64,000 nucleotides of DNA, from contig NZ_JBQCGW010000220.1 of the NCBI RefSeq assembly GCF_051955275.1, positions 20,192 through 84,191 on the forward strand, written 5' to 3'. The number at the start of each line of letters is the position of its first letter. Position 1 is the first letter of the stretch. Position numbers and translations under genes: made by a program. This document shows, piece after piece, positions 7,856-16,172 of the stretch. Source of the stretch: Pseudobacter sp051955275 (GTDB taxonomy: Bacteria; Bacteroidota; Bacteroidia; Chitinophagales; Chitinophagaceae). The notes beneath the pieces are model-generated. The model saw only the letters and a list, made by a program, of their open reading frames with translations. It searched no databases and was not told where the DNA came from.

Positions 7856-8629
7856 TCAACGCTGGAGCTCAGGATCCTTATCCTGGTGATAAAGGCTGAT
7901 GGTGGCCGCCACTACAGCATAAGCGGGAGCAAGCACCCAGCCCACTACCAGTACCAGGTGCATCAGGTAGAATACGATGCCATTGCCGATGGCAAGACCT
8001 TTGTGTTTACCAATGAACTCGATGCTTTCGGTGGCAGTGAGTTTGTGTCGTTCGCAGCTGTAGTCGAGCATGGAGAAGCCGTAGTAATAACATTCCACGA
8101 AGAGGGCAAATACCGGTACGATCCATCCTACAACAGGGATGAAGCTGAGAAGCAGTAAACTGATCATGTACACGGTCTGCCAGAACATATTGCGGAAGGC
8201 CAGTTTGATACCGCGGCCCATGTCTTTCAGCACCTGAGGCCAGCTGAAGGGATAGTCTTTCCCGTTGAGGATGGCATCTGTTTTTTCGCTGAGATAAGCG
8301 AACACAGGGGAGCCGAGGATGAGGAAAAGGTATTTGAACAAAGAGAAATAAAAAGAGAGGAGCAGGAGCCGGATCATGATCTCGCCCATTACAAAGAAAA
8401 AGCTGAGAAGGCCGCTGCCTTGTTTATGCACCCAACGGTCCACGCCGATGCGGTGACTGAGCCAGGTGACTGCGTTGCCCGATGAGATCAGGAAGAAATA
8501 CAAACCAACTACAAAGAGGATCAGGTAGATGATACCAGGTATCAGGATCCATTTCCACAGCTTGTGATGGCTGATGAACTTATGGGCCCGCATGTACGAC
8601 TGGATGGCTATGATGATTTCTTTGAGCAA
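7856..8629 (-). CDS. EI24 / CysZ-like integral membrane protein
   Basis: This 257-residue polytopic membrane protein of the EI24 family is related to CysZ sulfate permeases and eukaryotic Ei24. It has hydrophobic segments near residues 27-50 (WILIPGIIYLILFVVGLYFF), 75-115 (LLSFFFVMGEIMIRLLLLSF), 150-185 (MISLLLLSFIPVVGWIVPVF) and 215-245. The FIPVVGWIVPVFALFVECYYYGFSMLDY stretch, read in two parts, is characteristic of the family. Substrate is unknown; no cysteine-synthesis genes are nearby. It precedes the RsmI-like gene on the minus strand and is divergent from the DNA glycosylase gene. Confidence 0.85.
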   Translation of the reverse strand: MLKEIIIAIQSYMRAHKFISHHKLWKWILIPGIIYLILFVVGLYFFLISSGNAVTWLSHRIGVDRWVHKQGSGLLSFFFVMGEIMIRLLLLSFYFSLFKYLFLILGSPVFAYLSEKTDAILNGKDYPFSWPQVLKDMGRGIKLAFRNMFWQTVYMISLLLLSFIPVVGWIVPVFALFVECYYYGFSMLDYSCERHKLTATESIEFIGKHKGLAIGNGIVFYLMHLVLVVGWVLAPAYAVVAATISLYHQDKDPELQR

Positions 8630-8635
8630 GATGGT

Positions 8636-8643
8636 TATTTTTG
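8636..8643 (+). promoter_or_regulatory. -7 box TATTTTTG upstream of DNA glycosylase
   Basis: TATTTTTG fits TAnnTTTG and lies 51 bases before ATG 8695, in the divergent gap between the EI24 gene and the glycosylase gene. A -33 element is not clear. Confidence 0.35.
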
Positions 8644-8694
8644 ATCGCAGGTTCAGGTTAATCCTTCAAACCTACTAAAATATTGAATCAATCT

Positions 8695-9327
8695 ATGCTA
8701 CCGGTGATGAAAAAGTTAGGAGAGGATTTTTATGACCGCCCGGATGTGGTGCAGATTGCAAGGGAATTGCTCGGCAAGATCCTCGTTACAAAATTCGATG
8801 GGGCTGTAACGGCGGGCCGCATTGTTGAGACCGAAGCCTATGAAGGCACGGTAGACAGGGCTTCGCATGCCTGGAACGGAAGACGCACCAAACGTACGGA
8901 AGTGATGTATGGACTGCCGGGAACTGCGTATATATACCTCTGTTATGGGATACATCAGATGTTCAATGTGGTCACCAATCAGCGCGATGTACCACATGCT
9001 ATCCTCATCAGGGCGCTGGAACCGGTAGAAGGACAGGAACTGATGCTGCAAAGATTTGGTGTGAAAGCAGGTCAGCGTGCCGATCCTTACTTTCTTACCA
9101 AAGGTCCGGGCAATGTGGGGCGTGCGCTGGGGTTGCATACATCCCATACGGGCAGCAGCCTGCAGGGCGATGAAGTGTATATCGGTGATGACGGGTATAA
9201 GTTGAAGAAAGAGCAGATCGGTGAGTCTCCCAGGATAGGAGTGGATTATGCGGGAGAGCATGCGGAGTGGTTGTACCGGTTTTATGTGAAGGGGAACAGG
9301 TATGTGAGTGGAAAGATCACCCGCTAG
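8695..9327 (+). CDS. mpg: DNA-3-methyladenine glycosylase (AAG/MPG family)
   Basis: This enzyme excises alkylated purines such as 3-methyladenine to begin base-excision repair. The 210-residue protein shows the AAG family signatures: RELLGKILV near the N-terminus, GRIVETEAYEG with the catalytic Glu, ASHAWNGRRTKRTEVMYG, AYIYLCYGIHQMFNVV, and the C-terminal GPGNVGRALGL and SPRIGVDYA. I chose ATG 8695 over the in-frame TTG at 8683; ATG 8707 is also possible. It is convergent with the porP/sprF gene, with 35 bases between the two stops. Confidence 0.95.
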   Translation: MLPVMKKLGEDFYDRPDVVQIARELLGKILVTKFDGAVTAGRIVETEAYEGTVDRASHAWNGRRTKRTEVMYGLPGTAYIYLCYGIHQMFNVVTNQRDVPHAILIRALEPVEGQELMLQRFGVKAGQRADPYFLTKGPGNVGRALGLHTSHTGSSLQGDEVYIGDDGYKLKKEQIGESPRIGVDYAGEHAEWLYRFYVKGNRYVSGKITR

Positions 9328-9362
9328 ATAAACTTCACTTATTCAATTACGTTAGTATTGCT

Positions 9363-10394
9363 TTAAAACTTAGGACAGGGAATACCTTTATTTCCTGGGG
9401 GGAAGTTGATATAGATCAGTGAGATCTCGATCCCGCCGCGGCTTTGTGAAGCCGTTTTAAGCGATGACATATTCACATCATAGGAAGCGCCGATCCTGAA
9501 ACCACCGAATTCCAGTCCCAGATAGGGGATGATGGCATCATTCACATTATTGAAGCGGCTCCAGAGCCCGGCATAAAAGTTCGTGGGGTTCTCCTCGTTA
9601 TCATTCATGGTAAACCCAACAGCACCACCTACTACAAAATTAGTGGCTGCGGCCTGGCGGCTGTAGAGTGCACTGAGATAGATATTGCGTGATTTATCGG
9701 TCAGCGGAAAGCTGCCACCGGCGTGGGCTGTAAGCCTTGGATTAAGCGTATATTCAATCCTGTCTGTATTGAAAGACTCGCGTGGTTTGTTGAGGTGATA
9801 ACCGGCAACCCCAATATAGAAATTGTTGTAACCGTCTGTGGTGCCGTTGTAGAGGGCGCCTGCGGAGAGATCAAAGTAACCGATATTGAACTCCCGGTTG
9901 TCTACGGCTTCTCCACTGGGGATGGTCCATCCACCATGATCATCCAGTTCAGACTCGAAGTTGAGTTTGGTGCCATCCAGCCTTTTTGTAAAATAAGAAC
10001 CCTGGAATCCGAAACCGATCTGATGCAGTCCGTCAGCGTCAAGCCCTTTGTGGTAGGCTGTTGTGAAGGAGATCATATTGGTGCTCAGGATGCCGTTGGC
10101 GGTTTTATCTGTCATGGCCACAACGCCTATGCCCCAGGTATCAAGCTCTGATAACCGGTTGCGCATAATAGGCATATCGATGGATGCTGTTGATGTGATG
10201 AAGGCTTTGCTGATAGCAGGCCATTGATCCCTGTAGTTTCCTGCCACGCGGAAATTCCCATTGAACTTTCCTGTAAGTGCAGGATTAAGTGTAAGCGGGG
10301 AAACGAAAAACTGGGAGAAATTCGGATCCTGTGCTGAAGCTGTCTCCAGCAAAAGCAGCGTAAAGATTACGGTGTAAAGTTTCCTCATCCGCAT
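9363..10394 (-). CDS. PorP/SprF family T9SS outer-membrane protein
   Basis: This 343-residue outer-membrane beta-barrel of the PorP/SprF family helps secrete particular T9SS substrates, often those with type B sorting domains. After a signal peptide (KLYTVIFTLLLLETASAQ) it has the diagnostic start DPNFSQFFVSPLTLNPALTG, then GNFRVAGNYRDQWP, and later LGLEFGGFRIGASYDVN near the end. A stand-alone copy without an adjacent large adhesin is common. Here it lies between the DNA glycosylase and upp genes. The second Met (10388) is an equally good start. Confidence 0.93.
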   Translation of the reverse strand: MRMRKLYTVIFTLLLLETASAQDPNFSQFFVSPLTLNPALTGKFNGNFRVAGNYRDQWPAISKAFITSTASIDMPIMRNRLSELDTWGIGVVAMTDKTANGILSTNMISFTTAYHKGLDADGLHQIGFGFQGSYFTKRLDGTKLNFESELDDHGGWTIPSGEAVDNREFNIGYFDLSAGALYNGTTDGYNNFYIGVAGYHLNKPRESFNTDRIEYTLNPRLTAHAGGSFPLTDKSRNIYLSALYSRQAAATNFVVGGAVGFTMNDNEENPTNFYAGLWSRFNNVNDAIIPYLGLEFGGFRIGASYDVNMSSLKTASQSRGGIEISLIYINFPPGNKGIPCPKF

Positions 10395-10482
10395 AGTTGG
10401 TTAGATCACTCTACCTAATGTACGACAAAAAGGAGAATGACCGGGTTAAATTTGATGTTTGATGTGTCAGATCAAGATTTAT

Positions 10483-11133
10483 TTACATCTGAACCTTGGT
10501 GCCGTAGGCGAGGTCGCCGGCATCCCCCAGTCCAGGTACAATATATCCTTTGGCGGTGAGTTCTTCATCGATGGCGCCGCACCAGATCTTGACGTTCGGT
10601 TCACTTCTCTTCACGTATTCAATGCCCACGGTACAGGCGATAGCGGAAACGATATGGATTTCGCGGGGATGACCTTCATCCCTGAGGAATTGAATGGTCT
10701 TAACCAGTGAGGAGCCTGTGGCCAGCATGGCGTCTGCGATGATGATCACGCGGCCTTCCAGTTCAGGACAGCTCACATATTCCAGGCTGATCTCAAAAGA
10801 TCCGTCCCGGTTATGTTTGCGGTAAGCGGAAATAAAAGCATTATCGGCTTTATCAAAATAATTGAGCAGGCCCTGGTGCAGCGGCAGTCCGGCCCTGAGC
10901 ACGGTGGCCAGCACCGGCTGTTCTTCCAGCACCCGGCAGTTGGCGATACCCATGGCAGTCTGCACTTCGCGATCCACATAAGGAAGCTGCTGGCTGATAT
11001 GATAAGCCGCTACTTCGCCCACCCGTTCAAGGTTGCGGCGGAATCGTAACCTGTCCTGCTGAACCTGTACGTCCCTTAATTCGCTCACCCATGTGCTGAG
11101 CAGAGAATCCTGTTCACTTAGATTGATTACCAT
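10483..11133 (-). CDS. upp: Uracil phosphoribosyltransferase
   Basis: Upp salvages uracil by joining it to PRPP to make UMP. The 216-residue length fits. Visible signatures are ATVLRAGLPLHQGLL, the PRPP-binding VIIIADAMLATGSSL (the more usual form is DPMLATGGS), and the uracil-binding C-terminal GYIVPGLGDAGDLAYGTK. It is divergent from anmK, and a TAGTTTTG box on the minus strand at 11151-11158 fits its promoter. Downstream on the same strand lies porP/sprF after an 88-base gap. Confidence 0.96.
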   Translation of the reverse strand: MVINLSEQDSLLSTWVSELRDVQVQQDRLRFRRNLERVGEVAAYHISQQLPYVDREVQTAMGIANCRVLEEQPVLATVLRAGLPLHQGLLNYFDKADNAFISAYRKHNRDGSFEISLEYVSCPELEGRVIIIADAMLATGSSLVKTIQFLRDEGHPREIHIVSAIACTVGIEYVKRSEPNVKIWCGAIDEELTAKGYIVPGLGDAGDLAYGTKVQM

Positions 11134-11137
11134 GCGT

Positions 11138-11158
11138 TACTTTTGATGAGCAAAACTA
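11138..11158. promoter_or_regulatory. Divergent -7 boxes between upp and anmK
   Basis: On the plus strand TACTTTTG (11138-11145) lies 53 bases before the anmK ATG. On the minus strand TAGTTTTG (11158-11151) lies 17 bases before the upp ATG. Both match TAnnTTTG, and they sit within 21 bases of each other, so the two genes may share a compact control region. Confidence 0.4.
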
Positions 11159-11198
11159 ATCCTTTGAGCAACTCAATTTCTTCTAAAATACTAAAAAT

Positions 11199-12296
11199 AT
11201 GGTTTACAGAGTACTTGGCCTAATGAGTGGAAGTGCGTTGGATGGGCTCGACATCGTTTTTGTGGAGTTTCAGGAAAATGGCGGGAAATGGCAATATGAG
11301 ATCATTCACGGGGAAACCTACCCATATACCAAAGAATGGGCAGACAGGCTCCGCAATGCCATTCAGCTCAAAGCGCTTGACTATCAACTCCTGGATGTAG
11401 AGTACGGCCATTATATTGCCGCTGAAGTGCAGAAATTCATCGACCAGTACAAACTCGATTTCAAAGTACAGCTCATTGCATCCCACGGGCATACCACCTT
11501 TCATGTGCCTTCAAAAAAAATGACGGCTCAGCTGGGAGACGGTGCTTCCATTGCCGCTTCCACCGGTATCAATGTAGTGAGCAACCTGCGTGCCATCGAT
11601 ATGGCGCTGAATGGCCACGGCGCCCCCATTGTACCCATCGGGGAAAAACTCCTGCTCAATGATTACGACCTCTTCCTGAATATCGGCGGTATCATGAATG
11701 TGAGCTACCGCAAACCAGATGAATATATCGCGTATGATGTTTGTCCGGCTAACCGTGTGATGAATATGATGGCCCAGAAACTGGGTAAGGAAATAGATTA
11801 CAGCGGAGACTTCGCCCGTTCCGGCAAACTGCAGCCCGCACTGCTGCAGCAGCTCAATGCCCTTGAATACTACAGGATGCCTTATCCCAAATCACTGGCC
11901 AATGATTTCGGCACCGATGTGATCTATCCCATGTGCGCCAGATCAGGATACAGCATCGAAGATGGCCTGCGCACATTTGTTGAGCATATGGCCGGGCAAC
12001 TGAAATTTAGCCTGACAGCATTGTTGGGAGGTGATGGAGGAAATAAGCGCATACTCATCACCGGTGGTGGGGCACACAATACTTTCCTGATTGAAAGACT
12101 CACAGAAAAACTGAAAGAGATCAATGTGGAAGTAGTGGTGCCTGATAAAGTGCTGGTTGATTTCAAAGAAGCACTGATCATGGGACTCATAGGTGTGCTG
12201 CGCTGGCGCGAAGAAGTGAATGTGATGGCAACCGTTACCGGTGCAGACCGCGACAGTATCGGCGGCGCCGTATGGATGGGACAACCCTGGAACTAA
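11199..12296 (+). CDS. anmK: Anhydro-N-acetylmuramic acid kinase
   Basis: AnmK hydrolyses and phosphorylates 1,6-anhydroMurNAc to MurNAc-6-phosphate in peptidoglycan recycling. The 365-residue protein belongs to the ASKHA kinase fold. It has the N-terminal phosphate loop GLMSGSALDGLD (usual form GLMSGTSLDGLD), the segment IASHGHTTFHVP, the catalytic region AIDMALNGHGAPIVPIGE, and the ATP-site ILITGGGAHNTFL. The stop is three bases before a large palindromic repeat. No murQ or nagZ is in the window. Confidence 0.95.
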   Translation: MVYRVLGLMSGSALDGLDIVFVEFQENGGKWQYEIIHGETYPYTKEWADRLRNAIQLKALDYQLLDVEYGHYIAAEVQKFIDQYKLDFKVQLIASHGHTTFHVPSKKMTAQLGDGASIAASTGINVVSNLRAIDMALNGHGAPIVPIGEKLLLNDYDLFLNIGGIMNVSYRKPDEYIAYDVCPANRVMNMMAQKLGKEIDYSGDFARSGKLQPALLQQLNALEYYRMPYPKSLANDFGTDVIYPMCARSGYSIEDGLRTFVEHMAGQLKFSLTALLGGDGGNKRILITGGGAHNTFLIERLTEKLKEINVEVVVPDKVLVDFKEALIMGLIGVLRWREEVNVMATVTGADRDSIGGAVWMGQPWN

Positions 12297-12299
12297 CAA

Positions 12300-12420
12300 G
12301 GTGTGCCCAGTCGCTCGCGTCCCCGCGAGTGACTTCTATTTGCTCGCCTCCGGCGAGCACCGTGTCGCCGGAGGCGACGGAATATCTGTCACTCGCGGGG
12401 ACGCGAGCGACTGGCACACC
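12300..12420. repeat. REP-like palindromic element, full copy
   Basis: This 121-base element is bounded by 33/34-base arms that are reverse complements apart from one extra C (12300-12333 with 12388-12420). Each arm contains its own hairpin, CTCGCG-TCCC-CGCGAG and its complement. Two more hairpins lie between them: GCTCGCC-TCC-GGCGAGC and GTCGCC-GGA-GGCGAC. The whole can fold into a cloverleaf-like cruciform. It fills the gap between anmK and the M28 peptidase. Related copies are at 28444-28472, 29391-29502 and 43752-43784. No transposase is present. Confidence 0.9.
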
Positions 12421-12436
12421 CTGATAAAATAATCGT

Positions 12437-14125
12437 ATGCGGATACTGGTATTGCCCTTATTGATACTAGCCGTGAATGGCTTCGCTCAATCATCTTCCC
12501 GAGAAAAAGAACTGTCTGCCCTGGCGCGCAGTAATTTCAACGCTGACAATGCATTGAGCACAGTGGCCTATGTTGAGAGCCGCTGGAGGCTTGCCGGTAA
12601 TACCGGTTTCAATGAAAGTATCTTCCTGGTGGAGAAACACCTGAAAGAGGCAGGCTATATCAACGAAACGGAAGCAACTGCCGGCAACCGGCTTACTTAC
12701 CGGATAGAGAAAAGACCCATGAAAAGGCTCACCTGGGAACCCGTGGATGCACAGCTTTTCATAGTTGGAGAAACAGCACCGGTGCTCAGTTTCAGCACCA
12801 ACAGGAATATGATCGCCATCAATTCCGCGTCTACACCCGAAGAAGGCATTACGGCTGATCTTGTGGTCATTGAAAACGAAGCGCAGTGGAAACAGGACCT
12901 GAAAGGAAAGATCGTGATGAGCGATGGGGATATCGGTGGCGTATATGCGAAATCAAAGACGGCCGGAGCAGCAGGCGCGCTTGGCTATGATCTGCCTTCA
13001 TACACACAACCGGAAAAAAATATTCATTCCATTCAGTTCGGCAATATAGGCTTCAGCAAGGACCAGCAGGGTTGGGGCATCTTGCTGAGCTACGCAGCAA
13101 GGGAAAGGCTGAAAGCCGCTGCTGCAAAGGGTTCTGTTAAGCTGAGAGTGATAGTGAAAACAAAAGCATGTCAATCGGAGGAACTCACTATTGTTGCAGA
13201 TGTACGCGGCTCTGCAAAACCTGATGAGCGTTTTGTATTCAGTGCGCATGTACAGGAACCGGGCGCCAATGACAATGCATCGGGTGTAGGCACGCTGGTT
13301 GAAATGGCCAGGGTAACGGCCACCATGGTAAAGTCCGGTGCACTTGATCCCCGCAGGAGCCTTACTTTTTTATGGGGCGATGAGATCATTTCCACACGCA
13401 GGTATATTGTTGAGGATTCCATCAGGGCAAAGGGCATCAGATGGGGATGCAGCCTGGATATGGTGGGAGAGGATACGAAGAAGACCGGCGGCACCTTCCT
13501 CATTGAAAAAATGCCGGACCCGTCTGCCGTGTGGACGCGTGGCAGTGACAGGCATTCCGAATGGGGGGGCAGTCCTTTGCCTGAATCAGCCATCGTACCA
13601 CATTATTTCAATGACCTGCTGCTGACGCGCTGTCTCAATGAAGCAAAGGACAACGATTGGGTAGTGAACACCAATCCTTTTGAAGGCGGCAGTGATCATA
13701 CGCCTTTCCTGGATGCAAAGATCCCGGGATTGCTCATGTGGCATTTCACGGATATGTTTTATCATACCGATTCTGACCGTTTCGATAAAGTTTCCGGTAC
13801 TACCATGAAGCATGTTGGGGTAAGCGGGCTGGTGACTTCCTGGTTGCTGACCTCGGCTGATAACCATACAACAATCGGATTGGTAAAAGACCTGCAAGCC
13901 AGTGCGGGCAAACGTTTGAGCGATGAGCTTGTACTCAGTAGAGCCAATATTGCAAAAGGCATGAGCAAGGCTGAAGAGACGAAGATCCTGAATGCCTGGC
14001 AGTCTTATTACCGCAATGCGCTAGATAAAATGAAAGAGATCCCGGTGGAAACACCGGATGAGAAATTAATGAAGGCCATTGAAGTGGCTAAAAGATCTCT
14101 CTTGAATAAAAAAAGCCGGCTGTGA
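12437..14125 (+). CDS. Secreted M28 family metallopeptidase
   Basis: This 562-residue protein has a signal peptide (MRILVLPLLILAVNGFAQ) and should act in the periplasm or outside. It is a zinc aminopeptidase-like M28 enzyme. The metal-binding series is visible as SAHVQEPGANDNASG (His and Asp, about residues 269-283), WGDEI (in place of the usual GEE), LDMVGED, and the last ligand in MFYHTDSD. A PA-like insert probably lies between residues 100 and 210 (ITADLVVIENEAQWK, GKIVMSDGD). The Asp for Glu change in WGDE may alter activity. It starts 16 bases after the palindromic repeat. Confidence 0.88.
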   Translation: MRILVLPLLILAVNGFAQSSSREKELSALARSNFNADNALSTVAYVESRWRLAGNTGFNESIFLVEKHLKEAGYINETEATAGNRLTYRIEKRPMKRLTWEPVDAQLFIVGETAPVLSFSTNRNMIAINSASTPEEGITADLVVIENEAQWKQDLKGKIVMSDGDIGGVYAKSKTAGAAGALGYDLPSYTQPEKNIHSIQFGNIGFSKDQQGWGILLSYAARERLKAAAAKGSVKLRVIVKTKACQSEELTIVADVRGSAKPDERFVFSAHVQEPGANDNASGVGTLVEMARVTATMVKSGALDPRRSLTFLWGDEIISTRRYIVEDSIRAKGIRWGCSLDMVGEDTKKTGGTFLIEKMPDPSAVWTRGSDRHSEWGGSPLPESAIVPHYFNDLLLTRCLNEAKDNDWVVNTNPFEGGSDHTPFLDAKIPGLLMWHFTDMFYHTDSDRFDKVSGTTMKHVGVSGLVTSWLLTSADNHTTIGLVKDLQASAGKRLSDELVLSRANIAKGMSKAEETKILNAWQSYYRNALDKMKEIPVETPDEKLMKAIEVAKRSLLNKKSRL

Positions 14126-14143
14126 AGGCTCACTGCCGGCTTT
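14112..14143. terminator. Bidirectional terminator after M28 peptidase
   Basis: AAAGCCGGC (14112-14120) pairs with GCCGGCTTT (14135-14143). The M28 stop codon lies in the 14-base loop, and the element also serves the convergent acetyltransferase gene ending at 14162. Confidence 0.8.
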
Positions 14144-14161
14144 GCTTACTAACGGGATGTT

Positions 14162-14839
14162 CTAGGCTACAATCTTTCTGCCACAGCGAAATAACCGGGC
14201 TTTCTTACCGGGCGTGATGATTTGTGCTTCCAGGGTAAAGCCTGCTTTCTCCAGTGCTCCGTTCAGGTTGCAATCATCTTCGATCACCATCAACAGTCTT
14301 TCCACTTCCGAAAAAGCGAAAAAGAAATCCTGACAGGTCTGAAAGATGCCCAGGATCCAATCCTGGTTATTTTCCTTTTCAGGGTCCAGGAGCAATTGCA
14401 GGCGGTAATCGCCGGGCTGCGCATCATAGTAGGAACTGATATCATCCTGCACGGCATGATGAACATCTACCTGGGCTGCAGCTGCTTCATTGATCTGAAC
14501 AAAGAACGATTGAACGGAACTGGATTCTGCGATGCAATTGTAGGTTTCATGCAGATGGCGGATATGCGCATCTTTTTTCATGAACCTTGTAAATCGCCAG
14601 GGGAGCCAGTTGTAGATCACAGGCAGGTCCGTTCCGAGGCATAATAACCTGACAGACACCGTGATCCGGTTTGATGAAAAGAACCTGGTGCACACTGGGT
14701 GCTGTTGGATAGCGGCATAGGAAACAGGTTTACACAGCATTGTCCGGTCGATCTCCAGTGGACTGCTGGTCATAGGATGCGCTTCGAAATAACCTGTTGT
14801 AGCCTCTGCGACTAACGGGAAATTAAAGCTGGTTGACAT
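14162..14839 (-). CDS. GNAT-like acetyltransferase, possibly siderophore-type
   Basis: This protein of 225 residues from the internal Met (MSTSFNFPL) has an arrangement recalling the acetyltransferases of hydroxamate siderophore pathways (IucB/RhbD-like, Acetyltransf_8): DLPVIYNWLPWRFTRFMKK, then HLHETYNCI, YRLQLLLDPE with the acidic turn, and ALEKAGFTLEAQII near the C-terminus, where GNAT proteins have a conserved 'GFxxE' strand. The substrate is not determinable from sequence. It is divergent from an AraC-family regulator 346 bases away, a pairing that suggests regulated expression. No other siderophore genes are in the window. Confidence 0.6.
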   Translation of the reverse strand: MSTSFNFPLVAEATTGYFEAHPMTSSPLEIDRTMLCKPVSYAAIQQHPVCTRFFSSNRITVSVRLLCLGTDLPVIYNWLPWRFTRFMKKDAHIRHLHETYNCIAESSSVQSFFVQINEAAAAQVDVHHAVQDDISSYYDAQPGDYRLQLLLDPEKENNQDWILGIFQTCQDFFFAFSEVERLLMVIEDDCNLNGALEKAGFTLEAQIITPGKKARLFRCGRKIVA

Positions 14840-15185
14840 TGCTATAGGTTTTAATGGTATGCCCAACCAGAGCCTGAGCCAATTCTAACGTTTATGGGAT
14901 TATGCGGGTGTAAATGACTTTCAGAGGGAGTAGAATCTGCCGGAAAATGCGTCTTCTTCCACATATTCCAGCCATGAAAGGTGAAAAAATGGCGGTAAAG
15001 AATCTAATTTGAAGGTACTTTAAATTGGAAAATAACCCAAAGCATATACCCGTAAATACACAAAAACCCTTAGGTTTTGTGGCCACCAATGGGAAAATAC
15101 TCCCTAAAACATAAGCGTTTTTCAAATCAATTTTCGAAATTTGAATGAGACTGCCTTTGCGCAGCACTAATCAGAAACCTATACC
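14840..15185. other. Divergent intergenic region, acetyltransferase / AraC
   Basis: These 346 AT-rich bases separate the divergent acetyltransferase and AraC genes and presumably hold both promoters. A small imperfect hairpin (ACAAAAACC with GGTTTTGT, about 15060-15080) is the only structure I noted. No gene is supported. Confidence 0.5.
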
Positions 15186-16166
15186 ATGCCATTAAACCTG
15201 TTATCTGAGATCACCGGACAAGTGACCTTGTCCGCCTGTATGCCCACGATGCTGTGGGAGTACAAGTTACCCGATGCCAAAGCACTGGTTGCCTCAGGAC
15301 CTGAAGGACAGTTTTTGCTACAGGAACTCAGGGGCGCTGGTTATTCTATCTGGTACAATACTTACCAGTTGCCGCACCGGGATACCATCACCATTACAGA
15401 TGATCTTCCCGTGATCAGAATTCCCTTCATGATCCGCAACAGTTTTCATTATCAGCCAAAGGGGCTGCCCGACTGGTGGATGCATGAGAGTTCTTTTGCC
15501 ATCTATTATAACCAGAAGAGACAAACGAAGTTGAGGTTTGATAAAGATCGTCTCTACTCCAGCTTTGAACTCTGCATCACGCCTGAGTTCCTGAAGCCGA
15601 TGGCTGCGCATTTCCCATTGGCCGCAGCCTTGCTCGACAGGGCTTTACATGATGGAGCTTCCCTTGCCGGAAGTGCGCCCCTGGTTGCAACGCCGGCCAT
15701 GATGGCTATCATCAAGGACATTCTCAACAACACATACACCGGTCCTCTCCGCCAGCTTTACCTGGATGCGAAAGTGAACGAGTTGTTGCTGATGACCCTT
15801 CACCGGACCATCAATTACAAAACACCGGCTGCAGTAAAACTGAGTGAAGCGGAAGTGGACACCATCTATGATCTGAAAGCATTCCTGCTGAAGCAGCTCG
15901 ACAGATCCTATTCAGTGGAGCAACTCGCCAAACGGCGCGGGCTCACGGCACATAAGCTCAAACGCGGCTTCTTACGCATTTATGGCGCCGGGATCTTTGA
16001 ATACCTGCTGGAGGCAAGAATGGAGCGTGCAGGCGCGCTGTTGCATGAAACGCATATTCCCGTGGAGCAGATCGCGCGACTGACAGGGTACAAGAACATG
16101 GCCAATTTTTCAGTAGTGTTCAAGAAGTACTTTGGCTTCCCGCCTCGATATTTCAGGGGAAAGTGA
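15186..16166 (+). CDS. AraC family transcriptional regulator
   Basis: This 326-residue regulator has a unique N-terminal sensing half (about residues 1-220) and a C-terminal AraC-type double helix-turn-helix (about 225-326). The first HTH reads YSVEQLAKRRGLTAHKLKRG and the second IPVEQIARLTGYKNMANFS, followed by the family ending FKKYFGFPPRYFRG. The layout resembles PchR-type regulators that sense siderophores. Together with the divergent acetyltransferase this suggests, but does not show, an iron-related circuit. The stop is six bases from the convergent FecR gene. Confidence 0.92.
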   Translation: MPLNLLSEITGQVTLSACMPTMLWEYKLPDAKALVASGPEGQFLLQELRGAGYSIWYNTYQLPHRDTITITDDLPVIRIPFMIRNSFHYQPKGLPDWWMHESSFAIYYNQKRQTKLRFDKDRLYSSFELCITPEFLKPMAAHFPLAAALLDRALHDGASLAGSAPLVATPAMMAIIKDILNNTYTGPLRQLYLDAKVNELLLMTLHRTINYKTPAAVKLSEAEVDTIYDLKAFLLKQLDRSYSVEQLAKRRGLTAHKLKRGFLRIYGAGIFEYLLEARMERAGALLHETHIPVEQIARLTGYKNMANFSVVFKKYFGFPPRYFRGK

Positions 16167-16172
16167 TGGTGA

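Noticed and set aside
12235..12432. Short frames on both strands across the REP-like element at 12300-12420
   Set aside because: They exist only because the palindrome is GC-rich and symmetric; the same codons appear on both strands.
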